A stretch of DNA of 64,000 nucleotides. Source: Beijerinckiaceae bacterium (GTDB taxonomy: Bacteria > Pseudomonadota > Alphaproteobacteria > Rhizobiales > Beijerinckiaceae). Position 1 is the stretch's first letter. Each line of letters starts with the position of its first letter. The stretch lies in the NCBI GenBank assembly GCA_947475995.1, contig CANJNI010000002.1, forward strand, positions 124,001 to 188,000, read 5' to 3'. Positions 39,136-48,175 of the stretch are shown one piece after another. The notes beneath the pieces were generated by a model. The model had not been told where the DNA came from, did no database searches, and was given only the letters and a program-made list of their open reading frames with translations. Position numbers and translations under genes: made by a program.

Positions 39136-39529
39136 GCGGGCTCCGTGCGACGCCGCCTCTATATCTGAATCGAATCATTTCTGGTGGTGTTTTTTGTTAT
39201 GCTGTGGAAAGCGGCAATTAATTGTTTGTTCTCCATCGCCGGCGCTTTTCGCAGATGATTCCCGCAATTCACAGGGATGTCAGACGCTTTGGACGATTAA
39301 CGTTTTGTTAGGATTTACAGATCGTTAACCAATCAGCCGCGTAATCAGTTCGCATCTCGTTCACCTTGTCCCCGACATTGACAAGCAAGCCTGTCAGAAA
39401 CCATCCAGGCAAATTGGCCGTGCATGAATGGAACGTGATATTCATGAATTACGGGAACGACAGCCTCGGCTCATGCTCTCGCTGGCGCTTACCCACACAT
39501 ATCCGCCGGGCCGCCCACAGGATCGATGC
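39136..39529. other. Putative chromosomal replication origin (oriC) region
   Basis: 394 bases without a gene between divergent hemE and the PPSR-type gene, the longest gap in the window. 39161-39350 is about 43% GC by hand count, far below the flanking genes. It holds T-rich GTTTTTTGTTAT (39189-39200), CTTTCCACA on the minus strand (39203-39211), TTACCCACA (39489-39497), the weaker CAATTCACA (39265-39273), a CtrA-like TTAA-N7-TTAG (39297-39311) and TTAACC (39325-39330). oriC lies between hemE and this same neighbour gene in Caulobacter and Rickettsia, and beside hemE in Sinorhizobium. Strand switch of genes and nearby parABS support the call. DnaA boxes are imperfect. Confidence 0.75.
39297..39330. 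promoter_or_regulatory. CtrA-like binding sites in the origin region
   Basis: TTAA-CGTTTTG-TTAG (39297-39311) matches the CtrA consensus TTAA-N7-TTAA with one mismatch, and GTTAACC (39324-39330) resembles the CtrA half-site TTAACC. In Caulobacter CtrA binds such sites in the origin and silences replication. Whether CtrA does so in this organism is not known. Confidence 0.45.
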
Positions 39530-40360
39530 GTGACCAGAAACTATTTTCACCTCCATCTTGTTTCAGACGCGACAGGAGAAACGTTGATCGCTGTCAGCCG
39601 GGCAGTCGCGGCCCAATATCAGGGCGTGGCCTCAATCGAACACGTTTATCCTTTGGTTCGAACGAGAGCACAGCTGGACAGGGCCATTGATGAAATCGAG
39701 GCCGCGCCGGGAATCGTCCTTTTCACTCTGGTGGACAGCGAACTCTCGGGCGTTCTCGAAAAAGCCTGTCAGGAAAACGGCAGCCCATGCCTTTCCGTTC
39801 TTCAGCCCATACTGGGTGTCTTCGAATCCTATCTGGGCACAGCGTCGATCTCCCGACCGGGCGCCCAGCACATGCTGAACGCCGACTATTTCAAGCGGAT
39901 CGACGCGCTCAACTTCACCATGATGCATGACGACGGCCAACAGCCCGAGAACCTTGAGCAGGCCGATGTTGTATTGCTGGGTGTAAGCCGGACCTCCAAG
40001 ACTCCTACCTCCATCTATCTCGCCAATCGTGGAATCAAGACGGCCAACGTACCGCTCGTGCCGGACGTACCGCCGCCCGCAGCCTTGGAGAATCTCCGGA
40101 AACCACTCGTCGTCGGTCTCCTCGCCTCTCCAGAGAGGATCGTCCAGATCCGACAGAACAGACTGCTTGCATTGAATGCGGATCAGGAAACCCCGTACGT
40201 CGACCGCATGTCGGTTGCGGAGGAAGTCGCCCATTCGAGACGCCTGTTCGCGCAGCATGGTTGGCCGTTCATAGATGTCACGCGGCGATCCATCGAAGAA
40301 ACCGCAGCCGCTATAATCGACCTCTACAAGGCGCACAAACTGAAGCTGATGGCGCAATGA
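39530..40360 (+). CDS. Pyruvate,phosphate dikinase / PEP synthase regulatory protein (DUF299)
   Basis: 276-residue bifunctional kinase/pyrophosphorylase that switches PPDK or PEP synthase off and on by ADP-dependent phosphorylation and Pi-dependent dephosphorylation. Begins [15 protein letters not shown]; the nucleotide-binding loop [15 protein letters not shown] is central, and [15 protein letters not shown] is near the end. I chose GTG 39530 (AGGA 7 bases upstream) because homologues start within a few residues of YFHLHLVSD; an upstream in-frame start at 39428 would extend into the origin region. First gene to the right of the putative oriC, as RP001 is in Rickettsia. Overlaps maf by 4 bases. 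Confidence 0.95.
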   Translation: MTRNYFHLHLVSDATGETLIAVSRAVAAQYQGVASIEHVYPLVRTRAQLDRAIDEIEAAPGIVLFTLVDSELSGVLEKACQENGSPCLSVLQPILGVFESYLGTASISRPGAQHMLNADYFKRIDALNFTMMHDDGQQPENLEQADVVLLGVSRTSKTPTSIYLANRGIKTANVPLVPDVPPPAALENLRKPLVVGLLASPERIVQIRQNRLLALNADQETPYVDRMSVAEEVAHSRRLFAQHGWPFIDVTRRSIEETAAAIIDLYKAHKLKLMAQ

Positions 40361-40968
40361 GTCGTCTGTGGCTTTCGGACAGACCTCTAGTCTTGGCCTC
40401 CCAGAGCTCAGCGCGTCGCAAGTTGCTGGAGGCGGCCGGTCTGCCCTTCGAGGTCGTGCCGGCCGAAATTGATGAGGAAGCTTTCAGGGGCGCCCATCAA
40501 CATCTCGCGGCGAGCGAACTCGCGCAACACCTTGCTTTTGAAAAAGCCAAAGCCGTCTCCCGTACCCTTCCGGATCACCTTGTCCTTGGCAGCGACCAGA
40601 CTCTGGAACATTCGGGCCAAATATTCTCAAAATCTGGCTCTGTGGAAAATGCAGCGCTTCAGTTGAGGACCCTGTCGGGCAGTTCCCACATGCTTTGGTC
40701 CGCAGCCTCGGTGGTGCGGAATAGCGAGGAAATTTTCCGCTGCGTCTCGCAGGCGACAGTCACTATCCGGTCGCTTTCAGACGACATGATTGCCACCTAT
40801 ATCGAAGCCGCAGATTCCTCCATCGTTCAATCTGTTGGTGGCTATCAGATGGAAGCGGCCGGGTTGCATCTGTTCGATCGGGTGGACGGAGACTATTGGA
40901 CGATTCTCGGTTTGCCGATGCTCCAGATCTGTCAACAGATGCGGAGACACGGTTTGTTGGCGGAATGA
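40357..40968 (+). CDS. maf: Maf-family nucleoside triphosphate pyrophosphatase
   Basis: 203-residue Maf/YceF-type housecleaning pyrophosphatase for non-canonical or modified nucleoside triphosphates. N-terminal [18 protein letters not shown], then [10 protein letters not shown] and [11 protein letters not shown] correspond to the family motifs (YceF-like: the third motif lacks the dTTP/UTPase pattern, so specificity is uncertain). ATG overlaps the previous TGA (ATGA). In most rhizobia aroE follows maf; here coaE follows after 8 bases. Confidence 0.93.
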   Translation: MSRLWLSDRPLVLASQSSARRKLLEAAGLPFEVVPAEIDEEAFRGAHQHLAASELAQHLAFEKAKAVSRTLPDHLVLGSDQTLEHSGQIFSKSGSVENAALQLRTLSGSSHMLWSAASVVRNSEEIFRCVSQATVTIRSLSDDMIATYIEAADSSIVQSVGGYQMEAAGLHLFDRVDGDYWTILGLPMLQICQQMRRHGLLAE

Positions 40969-40976
40969 CGTAAAAC

Positions 40977-41561
40977 ATGTTGATCGTGGGTCTGACCGGT
41001 TCAATCGGGATGGGGAAATCGGCAACCAGCGACCTGTTTCGCCTGCAGGGCATACCGGTCCACGACTCGGACAGCACGGTCCATGATCTCTATGCTGGCG
41101 AAGCGGCGCCGTTGATAGAAGCGGCCTTTCCGGGAACGACGCGCGAGGGCATTGTCGACCGCTCCTTGTTGTCGCCGAAGGTCATCGGAAATCCCGAGGC
41201 GCTTCGCCGTCTTGAGGCGATCGTGCATCCCTTGGTCCGGAGGAAAGAGCAGGACTTCCTGAAACTGCACTCGGGAAGGAACGCCCGGCTTGTGCTGGTG
41301 GATATTCCGCTCCTGTTCGAGACGCGCGATCCCACCAGTTTCCGGGCGATTGTGGTCGTCACTGCGCCGGCTCACGTACAGGCCGAGCGGGTCCTGGCAC
41401 GACCGGGTATGACCCGAGAAAAGATGGACACGATTCTGGCTAAACAAATGCCCGATGTGGAAAAGCGCAGGCGTGCTCATTTTGTGGTGGACACGAGTCG
41501 GGGTTTTGATGTCGCTTCGTCGCAGGTCGCCGCCATTCTGCGCTGCCTCGCGGCACCATAA
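40977..41561 (+). CDS. coaE: Dephospho-CoA kinase
   Basis: Last step of CoA synthesis. 194 residues. P-loop GSIGMGKS at residues 8-15, HDSDSTVHDLY (substrate Asp), HPLVR and LVDIPLLFET follow in family order. ATG 40977, 8 bases after maf. The C-terminal part (KQMPDVEKRRRAHFVVDT) is standard. Confidence 0.96.
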   Translation: MLIVGLTGSIGMGKSATSDLFRLQGIPVHDSDSTVHDLYAGEAAPLIEAAFPGTTREGIVDRSLLSPKVIGNPEALRRLEAIVHPLVRRKEQDFLKLHSGRNARLVLVDIPLLFETRDPTSFRAIVVVTAPAHVQAERVLARPGMTREKMDTILAKQMPDVEKRRRAHFVVDTSRGFDVASSQVAAILRCLAAP

Positions 41562-41575
41562 TTTGTCGGGATCAG

Positions 41576-42271
41576 ATGCGGGAAATCATTCTGGACACTG
41601 AAACCACCGGGCTGGATCCCCAGACAGGGGACAGGCTCGTGGAGATCGGCTGCCTTGAGCTGTTGAATTCGATCCCGACTGGAGCGGTTTTTCACCAATA
41701 CCTCGACCCACAGCGCGATATGCCCGAGGAGGCTTTCCGGGTTCACGGATTGTCACGAGAATTTCTCGCGGGAAAGCCGCTATTTGCCGACGTCGCGGAC
41801 GAGTTCCTGAGCTTCGTCGGTGAAGACGTGCTGGTTATTCACAACGCTGAATTCGACATGCGCTTCATCAATGCGGAGCTCGCTCGGATTGGGCGCGCAC
41901 CGCTGCAAATGAGCCGCGTTATCGATACGCTCGCCCTCGCTCGCAAGAAACATCCCGGCGCATCCAACAGTCTCGATGCCCTGTGCGCGCGTTACAAGAT
42001 CGACAACTCCCGCCGCACCAAGCATGGAGCGTTGCTCGATTCGGAAATTTTGGCTGACGTCTATGCTGAGCTGACCGGTGGAAGGCAGACGGCATTGGTC
42101 CTGCAGACCGCTGTCGTCACCAAGGTAGTCGAGGAAATCAAGGCTTTTATCGGCGTCCGCCCGGAACCGTTGCCGAGCTTATTGAGCCCGGCGGAGGCCG
42201 AAGCCCACGCTGCCCTTATCGCCCAGATGGGTGATAAGGCGCTATGGAACACCTACGGTCAGGAAAGCTGA
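41576..42271 (+). CDS. dnaQ: DNA polymerase III epsilon subunit
   Basis: 3'-5' proofreading exonuclease of the replicase, 231 residues. DEDDh catalytic residues Asp7 and Glu9 (ILDTETTG), Asp94 (HNAEFDMRF), His150 and Asp155 (KHGALLDSE) are all intact. C-terminal segment after about 175 would bind the alpha subunit. ATG 41576. Its stop directly abuts the stop of convergent secB. Confidence 0.96.
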   Translation: MREIILDTETTGLDPQTGDRLVEIGCLELLNSIPTGAVFHQYLDPQRDMPEEAFRVHGLSREFLAGKPLFADVADEFLSFVGEDVLVIHNAEFDMRFINAELARIGRAPLQMSRVIDTLALARKKHPGASNSLDALCARYKIDNSRRTKHGALLDSEILADVYAELTGGRQTALVLQTAVVTKVVEEIKAFIGVRPEPLPSLLSPAEAEAHAALIAQMGDKALWNTYGQES

Positions 42272-42748
42272 TCAGGCGATAGCCGGATTGCCCTGACTGG
42301 CTGCTGCACGCTGCACGTAAAGAGCGTGGAAGTCGATCGGATCAATGAACAGGGGCGGGAAGCCTCCGTTGCGAACCGCATCGCCAACAATCTGGCGGCC
42401 AAACGGGAAGAGCAGCCGCGGACATTCGATCAGCAGGACCGGGGCGATATCGTTGGCAGGAATGTTCTGCAGGCGGAAGACGCCGCAATAGTTCAATTCG
42501 AACTTGAACAGGGTCTCCGCGCCCTCTCCCGCCGAGCCTTCGAGCGCCAGGGACACCTCATAATCGGTCTCCGACAGCTGTCTGGCGTTCACATTGACCT
42601 GGATATTGATGTTCGGAGCCTTTTCCTGCGGCCCTAGCGATTGCGGCGCGTTGGGATTCTCGAAGGAAAGATCCTTGATGTATTGCACGAGAACGTTGAG
42701 CTGCGGGGCCGCGCCTGTTCCGGGAGCCGTACCGTTACCTTCCGCCAT
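42272..42748 (-). CDS. secB: Protein-export chaperone SecB
   Basis: 158-residue tetrameric chaperone handing precursors to SecA. Family features: [19 protein letters not shown] near the N-terminus, [36 protein letters not shown] and [14 protein letters not shown] 42748 has AGGAGA about 6 bases upstream; the in-frame extension to 42850 is not supported. Divergent from the Tim44-like gene (185 bases). Confidence 0.97.
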   Translation of the reverse strand: MAEGNGTAPGTGAAPQLNVLVQYIKDLSFENPNAPQSLGPQEKAPNINIQVNVNARQLSETDYEVSLALEGSAGEGAETLFKFELNYCGVFRLQNIPANDIAPVLLIECPRLLFPFGRQIVGDAVRNGGFPPLFIDPIDFHALYVQRAAASQGNPAIA

Positions 42749-42933
42749 TTCGTTCTCCTGCGGCCCCTCGAACGGCGGCCTGCTGATCATCAACCGGGCT
42801 GGCGGGTACCATGGAAGAAGAAACGAAACAAGCCAGCGCCGACCTGGCATCCGGCACGGGAAATTGCGAAAGGAACGAACTATATTAAAACCTCTATGGC
42901 TTAGCCGAACTCTTAGCAGACAGGCCGACTCGA

Positions 42934-43656
42934 ATGTTTGACGTCACAACGGTCATTTTCGCCATTCTGGCGGTTTTTGTGGTCTGGAAGCTGCGTTCGG
43001 TGCTTGGGACCCGCACCGGGAGCGAAAAGCCCCCCCACGACCCATTCTCCCGTCCGTCCCGCAACCCGGACGACCGCGAGGTTGGCAACGACAATGGAAA
43101 CGTGATTCGCCTGCCCGGGGCGGCGAACAGCAAGCCGGTCGGGGAAGCTGATGATGCGGTTTCTGCGGCGGATCGCTGGGCGGGTTACGCCGAGCCGGGT
43201 TCGCCGAGTTGGAACGGACTTGAAGCAATTGCGGCCGGCGAACCCGATTTCTCGCCCCGGATGTTCATCGAAGGCGCCACGGCAGCCTATGAGATGATCG
43301 TCGTGGCGTTTGCGGCGGGGGACAGGAACACTCTTCGCAATCTTCTGGTCAAGGATGTCTTTGACAGCTTTTCTCAAGCCATCACGGAACGTGAAGCGCG
43401 TGGTGAAAAGGTTCAGTCGACCTTTGTTTCCATCGACAAGACCGTAATTGATGATGCGGCGGTTCGTGGCAGGTCGGCCCAGATCAGTGTTCGTTTCCAG
43501 TCCAAGCTGATCACCGCGACGCGCGATGCAGCGGGCAACATCATCGACGGCAATGCCGAAAAGGTCGTCGACATGATCGACGTCTGGACCTTTACGAGGG
43601 AACTCGGATCTCGCGATCCCAACTGGCGCTTGATGGCGACGGATTCCGCGCATTAG
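42934..43656 (+). CDS. Tim44-like membrane-anchored protein
   Basis: 240 residues. One N-terminal membrane segment (about 3-20, [16 protein letters not shown]), a polar, Pro-rich spacer (21-90), and a C-terminal Tim44/TIM44-like alpha/beta domain (about 95-235: [53 protein letters not shown]). The bacterial relatives are inner-membrane-anchored proteins of envelope or mitochondrial-import-like lineage with no settled function. ATG 42934. The placement secB-Tim44-mltA-smr is a conserved rhizobial block. Confidence 0.92.
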   Translation: MFDVTTVIFAILAVFVVWKLRSVLGTRTGSEKPPHDPFSRPSRNPDDREVGNDNGNVIRLPGAANSKPVGEADDAVSAADRWAGYAEPGSPSWNGLEAIAAGEPDFSPRMFIEGATAAYEMIVVAFAAGDRNTLRNLLVKDVFDSFSQAITEREARGEKVQSTFVSIDKTVIDDAAVRGRSAQISVRFQSKLITATRDAAGNIIDGNAEKVVDMIDVWTFTRELGSRDPNWRLMATDSAH

Positions 43657-43666
43657 TGGCTCGACG

Positions 43667-44794
43667 ATGGAAGATGCCGGGGACATCGAAAAGTCAGGAG
43701 CTGTTCTGACTCCTTTTCCGTTCTCGGGTTTGCGTGGCTTCGCGGACGATCACCTTTTGTCCGCATTCGCGACTTTTAAGCGATCATCTCTGCGGATGTT
43801 GAGCAGTCACCCAGTTTTGCGACAGGCTCATTCTCCACATGCCGGGCTGCATGATGTTTGCGCCGCCGCAAGTGGCGCGACAATCAGCTCCAACGAGGAG
43901 GCGCGGGATTTTTTCCAGCACCACTTCAGGGCTTTCAGGATCGGAGCCATCGGGAAGGAAACAGGGTTTCTGACTGGCTATTATGAACCTGTGGTGGACG
44001 CTTCTCCGCAAAGAAATGCCGCCTTTGCAGAGCCTGTTTACGGTTTGCCGCCCGACCTGTTTTCACTGCCGCTTGAAGACAGGCGAGGATCGGATGATCT
44101 TTCCGGCGGTTTTTTCCAGGAAGGAATCCTGAAGCCATATCCGGACCGCGCTGCAATTTACGCCGGCGCCTTGCACGGCCGCGCACCGGTGCTGATGTGG
44201 CTGCGCGACAAGATCGAGCTTTTCATGATTCAGGTTCAGGGAAGCGCGAGGGTGCGGCTACCGGACAAAACGATCGGCCGTCTTGTCTATGCAGGCCGGA
44301 ACGGGCGTCCCTATTCGTCGATCGGCCGCAAACTGATCGAAATCGGCGCTGTCAAATCCGCCGAAATGTCTCTCGAGAATCTGAAAGCGTGGGTCAGGCA
44401 GGCCGGGCAGCATGATGGTGCGCCGGGTCGTTGCTTGCTGGAAACCAACGCTTCCTATGTCTTTTTTGATTTCCAGCCGATGCACAATTCGGACGATGGC
44501 CCTATTGGCGGTGAAGGAGTTCCGTTGACGGAGCTTCGTTCCATAGCGGTTGATCGCCATATCTGGAGCTATGGCTTGCCATTCTGGGTCGATGCAAGAC
44601 TGCCGTGGGAGGAATCGAAGCCGACGAGCTTTTCACGATTGATGATTGCGCAGGATACCGGATCGGCGATCCTTGGGCCGTCCCGCCTCGATCTCTATTT
44701 TGGTTCAGGCGATAGGGCGGGCAGTCTGGCGGGACGCATCCGGCACGATGCTGATGTCTTCGTACTCCTCCCGCGCCGTGGAACATCCGCGTGA
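43667..44794 (+). CDS. mltA: MltA-domain membrane-bound-type lytic transglycosylase
   Basis: 375-residue lytic transglycosylase A homologue that cleaves peptidoglycan with 1,6-anhydro-muramyl product. MltA beta-barrel (TGYYEPVVDAS; LFMIQVQGSARVRLPD; GRNGRPYSSIGRKLIE) plus the 3D domain at the end with SRLMIAQDTGSAILGPSRLDLYFGSGDRAGSLAG in parts, which carries the family's catalytic aspartates. No signal peptide or lipobox is visible at the N-terminus, so export is unexplained. ATG 43667, 10 bases after the Tim44-like gene; the stop overlaps the next GTG. Confidence 0.94.
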   Translation: MEDAGDIEKSGAVLTPFPFSGLRGFADDHLLSAFATFKRSSLRMLSSHPVLRQAHSPHAGLHDVCAAASGATISSNEEARDFFQHHFRAFRIGAIGKETGFLTGYYEPVVDASPQRNAAFAEPVYGLPPDLFSLPLEDRRGSDDLSGGFFQEGILKPYPDRAAIYAGALHGRAPVLMWLRDKIELFMIQVQGSARVRLPDKTIGRLVYAGRNGRPYSSIGRKLIEIGAVKSAEMSLENLKAWVRQAGQHDGAPGRCLLETNASYVFFDFQPMHNSDDGPIGGEGVPLTELRSIAVDRHIWSYGLPFWVDARLPWEESKPTSFSRLMIAQDTGSAILGPSRLDLYFGSGDRAGSLAGRIRHDADVFVLLPRRGTSA

Positions 44795-45399
44795 AACGAG
44801 AGCCCGGACAGCGAAAGACTCGCGATCTCACTCGACATGAACTTGATCTGTGGCTGCATGTGACGCGCGATGTCAGGAGGTCCCGCTCCGCCGCCGCTAC
44901 TCCTCAATTCGTTCCAGCAATTGACCCGGCTTCCCTGTCCGCCCCAAAATCTGGACCGAGCAGGGCGGTATCAATTCCGGCGACTTCCCCTGCGGTCGGC
45001 AAGCAGGTTTTGCGCTTGCCGCCGCTTGCACCAATTGAACCGAAAATCCGTCGCCGGCTGTCACGTCGACAGATCAGCGTGGATGCTGTGCTGGATCTGC
45101 ACGGCATGCGCCAAGACCAGGCACATTTGGCGGTCCAGCGCTTCCTGCATCAATGCCATGAAGATGGAGGCAGGCTGGTTCTCATCGTGACCGGGAAAGG
45201 CGACGCGCCCGATGGCGCATGGGATGATTTTCGCCGAACCGGCGTGCTGCGGCAAATTGTGCCCCATTGGCTGCGTGAGCCCGCATTAAGAAAGTTCGTC
45301 ATTGGCTTCGAGGAAGCCGCGCCATCCCAGGGTGGTTATGGGGCGTTATATGTCCGCATACGCCGGCCCGACGGACATCCGGGAATGGGCGCGCGATGA
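44791..45399 (+). CDS. Smr-domain protein
   Basis: 202 residues: basic, disordered N-terminal region (1-85) and a C-terminal Smr domain (about 95-190) with DLHGMRQDQA and VLIVTGKG, the two signatures of Smr/MutS2-C nucleases. Stand-alone Smr proteins can nick nucleic acid or act on stalled ribosomes; the role here is unknown. GTG 44791 overlaps the mltA TGA (GTGA), and the stop overlaps the next ATG (ATGA), so mltA-smr-xre are tightly coupled. Confidence 0.92.
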   Translation: MKREPGQRKTRDLTRHELDLWLHVTRDVRRSRSAAATPQFVPAIDPASLSAPKSGPSRAVSIPATSPAVGKQVLRLPPLAPIEPKIRRRLSRRQISVDAVLDLHGMRQDQAHLAVQRFLHQCHEDGGRLVLIVTGKGDAPDGAWDDFRRTGVLRQIVPHWLREPALRKFVIGFEEAAPSQGGYGALYVRIRRPDGHPGMGAR

Positions 45400-45773
45400 C
45401 GCCTTTCGGACAGAGGCTGCGGCAGTTGCGGGCTGCAAAAGGCGTCACGCTTAAGGAGATGGCCGCTGAAATCGGTGTTTCGTCCGCATACCTTTCAGCG
45501 CTGGAGCATGGCAAGCGCGGTGTTCCGGCCTGGCTTCTGGTCCAGCGGATCATTTCCTACTTCAATGTGATCTGGGACGATGCCGAAGAGCTGGAGCGAC
45601 TGGCCCAGATTTCCAATCCCCGGATGACTGTCGAGACAGCGGGTCTTTGCCCGGAGGCCACCGAATATGCCAACAGACTCTCCCAGCAAATTGACCAGCT
45701 GGAGCCGGACGACATCAGGGAAATGCTTCGATTCCTGGATGAAAAGGTGCGGAAACCGCGTCGGCAAACCTGA
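45396..45773 (+). CDS. Small XRE-family helix-turn-helix regulator
   Basis: 125 residues with an N-terminal Cro/CI-type HTH at residues 6-60 (RLRQLRAAKGVTLKEMAAEIG, then SSAYLSALEHGKRG). The C-terminal half is helical and acidic without a known sensor. ATG 45396 overlaps the smr stop by 4 bases. The gene usually stands before gyrB in rhizobia; here an adenosine-kinase-like gene follows after 56 bases. Confidence 0.92.
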   Translation: MTPFGQRLRQLRAAKGVTLKEMAAEIGVSSAYLSALEHGKRGVPAWLLVQRIISYFNVIWDDAEELERLAQISNPRMTVETAGLCPEATEYANRLSQQIDQLEPDDIREMLRFLDEKVRKPRRQT

Positions 45774-45829
45774 CTTGACCGCCGACCAGCGCGGTGCGAA
45801 ACGACGCCACGTCTGATCAGGAGCAAGAA

Positions 45830-46831
45830 ATGGCCGCCGGTAGCATCGATATTTTGGGTATTGGAAATGCAATCGTCGATGTGGTGGCGACAGCAGACGA
45901 TGATTTCCTGGTCCGGGAAAAGCTGAACAAGGGCGGCATGACCCTGATTGACGAGCCGCGCGCGCAGCAGCTTTATGGCTCCATGGGCGCCGGAACGGTG
46001 ATTTCGGGAGGTTCGGCAGCCAACACGATTGTCGGCGTCGCATCCTTCGGGCTTTCATCCGCCTTTATCGGCAAGGTGAAGGCTGACGAGACCGGCGCTG
46101 CCTTCACGCACGATATTCGGGCCATGAAGGTACGGTTCGAGACCCCACACGCAAAGGATGGTCCGTCAACCGCAAGGTGCCTCGTTCTGGTCACGCCGGA
46201 CGGCGAGCGCACGATGAACACATATCTGGGCGCATGCCAGAACCTCACCCCTGCGGATGTTGACGAAAACCTCGTGCGCAGCGCCGGCATCACGTATCTT
46301 GAAGGGTATCTGTGGGACCCGCCCGAAGCCAAAAAGGCATTTGTCAAAGCTGCGGAAGTCGCCCATGCGGCGGGCAACAAGGTCGCGTTGACCCTGTCCG
46401 ACGCCTTTTGTGTCGATCGATACCGCGCCGAGTTTCTGGATTTGATCCGTTCCAGAACAGTCGACATCATCTTCGCCAATCAGCATGAGCTGAGGTCGCT
46501 TTACGAAACTGCCGATTTCGACACGGCTGTATCGGCGCTCCGGGAGGAAGGAATCCTGGCGGCGGTCACCCGGTCCGAGCTTGGCTCGCTGGTCGTTTCG
46601 CGCGAGCAGACCTACGCAGTGCCAGCCTATCCGATCGAAAAACTCGTCGATACGACCGGCGCCGGCGACCTCTATGCAGCGGGCTTCCTTTCAGGTCTTG
46701 CGCGCGGCGCATCGCTTGAGGATTGTGCGAGGCTCGGGGCCCTCGCCGCATCCGAGATCATCCAGCACTACGGTGCGCGCCCTGTTGTGCGCCTGTCCGA
46801 TCTCGCTTCGCAAAATGGTCTCAGCTACTAG
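45830..46831 (+). CDS. PfkB-family carbohydrate/nucleoside kinase (adenosine kinase-like)
   Basis: 333-residue ribokinase-fold kinase. Substrate-side motif GGSAANTIVGVASFG and the ATP/anion-hole signature DTTGAGDLYAAGFLSG with catalytic Asp near residue 281. The overall pattern (ILGIGNAIVDVVA at the start, TYLGACQNLTP, FANQHELRSLY) is that of the adenosine kinase group seen in alphaproteobacteria, phosphorylating adenosine to AMP; other sugar substrates cannot be excluded. ATG 45830 with AGGAG at 45819. Convergent with coaA (11-base gap). Confidence 0.92.
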   Translation: MAAGSIDILGIGNAIVDVVATADDDFLVREKLNKGGMTLIDEPRAQQLYGSMGAGTVISGGSAANTIVGVASFGLSSAFIGKVKADETGAAFTHDIRAMKVRFETPHAKDGPSTARCLVLVTPDGERTMNTYLGACQNLTPADVDENLVRSAGITYLEGYLWDPPEAKKAFVKAAEVAHAAGNKVALTLSDAFCVDRYRAEFLDLIRSRTVDIIFANQHELRSLYETADFDTAVSALREEGILAAVTRSELGSLVVSREQTYAVPAYPIEKLVDTTGAGDLYAAGFLSGLARGASLEDCARLGALAASEIIQHYGARPVVRLSDLASQNGLSY

Positions 46832-46842
46832 AGCGCAACCGA

Positions 46843-47802
46843 TCACAGCTTTCGCAAGGCAACTTCCTGGATGCTGTGATCGGCGCCTTTGGTCAGAACG
46901 AGGCTGGCGCGGGCGCGGGTCGGCGCAACATTCTCGTGAAGATTTCGCAGATTGATCCGTCGCCAGATGTCGCGAGCAGTCTCGACGGCTTCCGCGTCAG
47001 TTAAATCCGCATATTTGCGAAAGTAAGAACGAGCGTCGCGAAACGCTGTTTCTCGCAAACGGCGGAAGCGCTCAATGTACCATTGCTCGAGACTTGCATC
47101 ATCGGCATGCAGATAGATCGAGAAGTCCAGAAAATCCGACACGAACGGCGTTGCGCTTCCCTGTCGGCTGGGAAGCAGCACATTGAGTCCTTCAACGATC
47201 AGAATGTCCGGCCGGTCCACGACGATATGTTCACCGGGTACGACATCATAGCTCAGATGCGAATAGACAGGCGCGGCGACGTTTCTCTTTCCAGCCTTCA
47301 CATCGCTCAGGAACCTCAACAGGGCCGCACCGTCGTAGCTTTCCGGAAAGCCCTTGCGGTTCATCAAATCGTCGCGCTGGAGGACCGCGTTGGGAAAGAG
47401 AAACCCGTCCGTCGTGATCAGCTCTACCTTCGGGGTGTTGGGCCAACGGGACATCAGCGCCTTGAGGACGCGAGCGGTGGTGGATTTTCCTACAGCGACT
47501 GACCCGGCGACCGCGACGATATAAGGCATCTTGCCGTCTTCGGCCCCCAGAAAGCGCTGGGTGGCTTTGAAAAGGCCCTGTGTAGCCGCAACATAAAGCG
47601 CCAGAAGGCGCGACAGCGGCAGATAAATAGCCACAACCTCTTCAACCGAAATGCGATCGTTCATCGATTGGAGGCGGCCGAGATCGTCAACCGTAAGCGT
47701 CAGCGGCGTATCTGCCCGCAATCGCGCCCATTCAGCGCGCGTGAAATGTCGATATGGCGACAAATCTGCCGGGTCCGGTGACTTTTCGATCCGTTCGTCC
47801 AT
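46843..47802 (-). CDS. coaA: Pantothenate kinase (type I)
   Basis: First step of CoA synthesis. 319 residues. P-loop GSVAVGKST (about 99-107), then [17 protein letters not shown] and VEGLNVLLP typical of type I PanK. Start ATG 47802 ([10 protein letters not shown]). It follows hisE by 30 bases in the same direction, the standard rhizobial end of the his cluster. coaE is also in this window, so the first and last steps of CoA synthesis are both close to the origin. Confidence 0.96.
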   Translation of the reverse strand: MDERIEKSPDPADLSPYRHFTRAEWARLRADTPLTLTVDDLGRLQSMNDRISVEEVVAIYLPLSRLLALYVAATQGLFKATQRFLGAEDGKMPYIVAVAGSVAVGKSTTARVLKALMSRWPNTPKVELITTDGFLFPNAVLQRDDLMNRKGFPESYDGAALLRFLSDVKAGKRNVAAPVYSHLSYDVVPGEHIVVDRPDILIVEGLNVLLPSRQGSATPFVSDFLDFSIYLHADDASLEQWYIERFRRLRETAFRDARSYFRKYADLTDAEAVETARDIWRRINLRNLHENVAPTRARASLVLTKGADHSIQEVALRKL

Positions 47803-47832
47803 TGGCGATCCATCATGCGCGACCGAAGCAAG

Positions 47833-48153
47833 TCAGCTCCCACGCGACATTTTTTCCTCAATGCCTGATTTGAAAGTCCGGCGTCGCAACTCTTCCATCA
47901 CGTCCGGCAGAGCGATGTCCGCCGCCTGCAGCATCACAAGGAGGTGGTAGAATACGTCTGCAGATTCCGAAATCAGCGCGCCACGGTCACCCTGCATGGC
48001 GGCGATGACGGCTTCTACCGATTCCTCGCCGAACTTTTTTGCAATGCGTCCCATGCCAGCGTCCAGCAAGGATCTGGTGTAGGACTTCTCCCCGTTTGAG
48101 GCTGTCCGCTCCCGAATGATGGCTGCTAGGTCTTCGAGACGGAACTCACTCAC
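47833..48153 (-). CDS. hisE: Phosphoribosyl-ATP pyrophosphatase
   Basis: 106-residue HisE hydrolysing PR-ATP to PR-AMP, second step of histidine synthesis, as a stand-alone protein rather than the HisIE fusion. Visible motifs: RSLLDAGMGRIAKKFGEESVEAVIAAM in parts, with the metal-binding acidic cluster EES and the ESADVFYHLLVML segment. GTG 48153 (MSEFRLEDLA) fits the family length; an AGAGAG lies upstream. 22 bases after hisF. Confidence 0.94.
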   Translation of the reverse strand: MSEFRLEDLAAIIRERTASNGEKSYTRSLLDAGMGRIAKKFGEESVEAVIAAMQGDRGALISESADVFYHLLVMLQAADIALPDVMEELRRRTFKSGIEEKMSRGS

Positions 48154-48175
48154 GGCTGCAACTCTCTCTGGAAGG

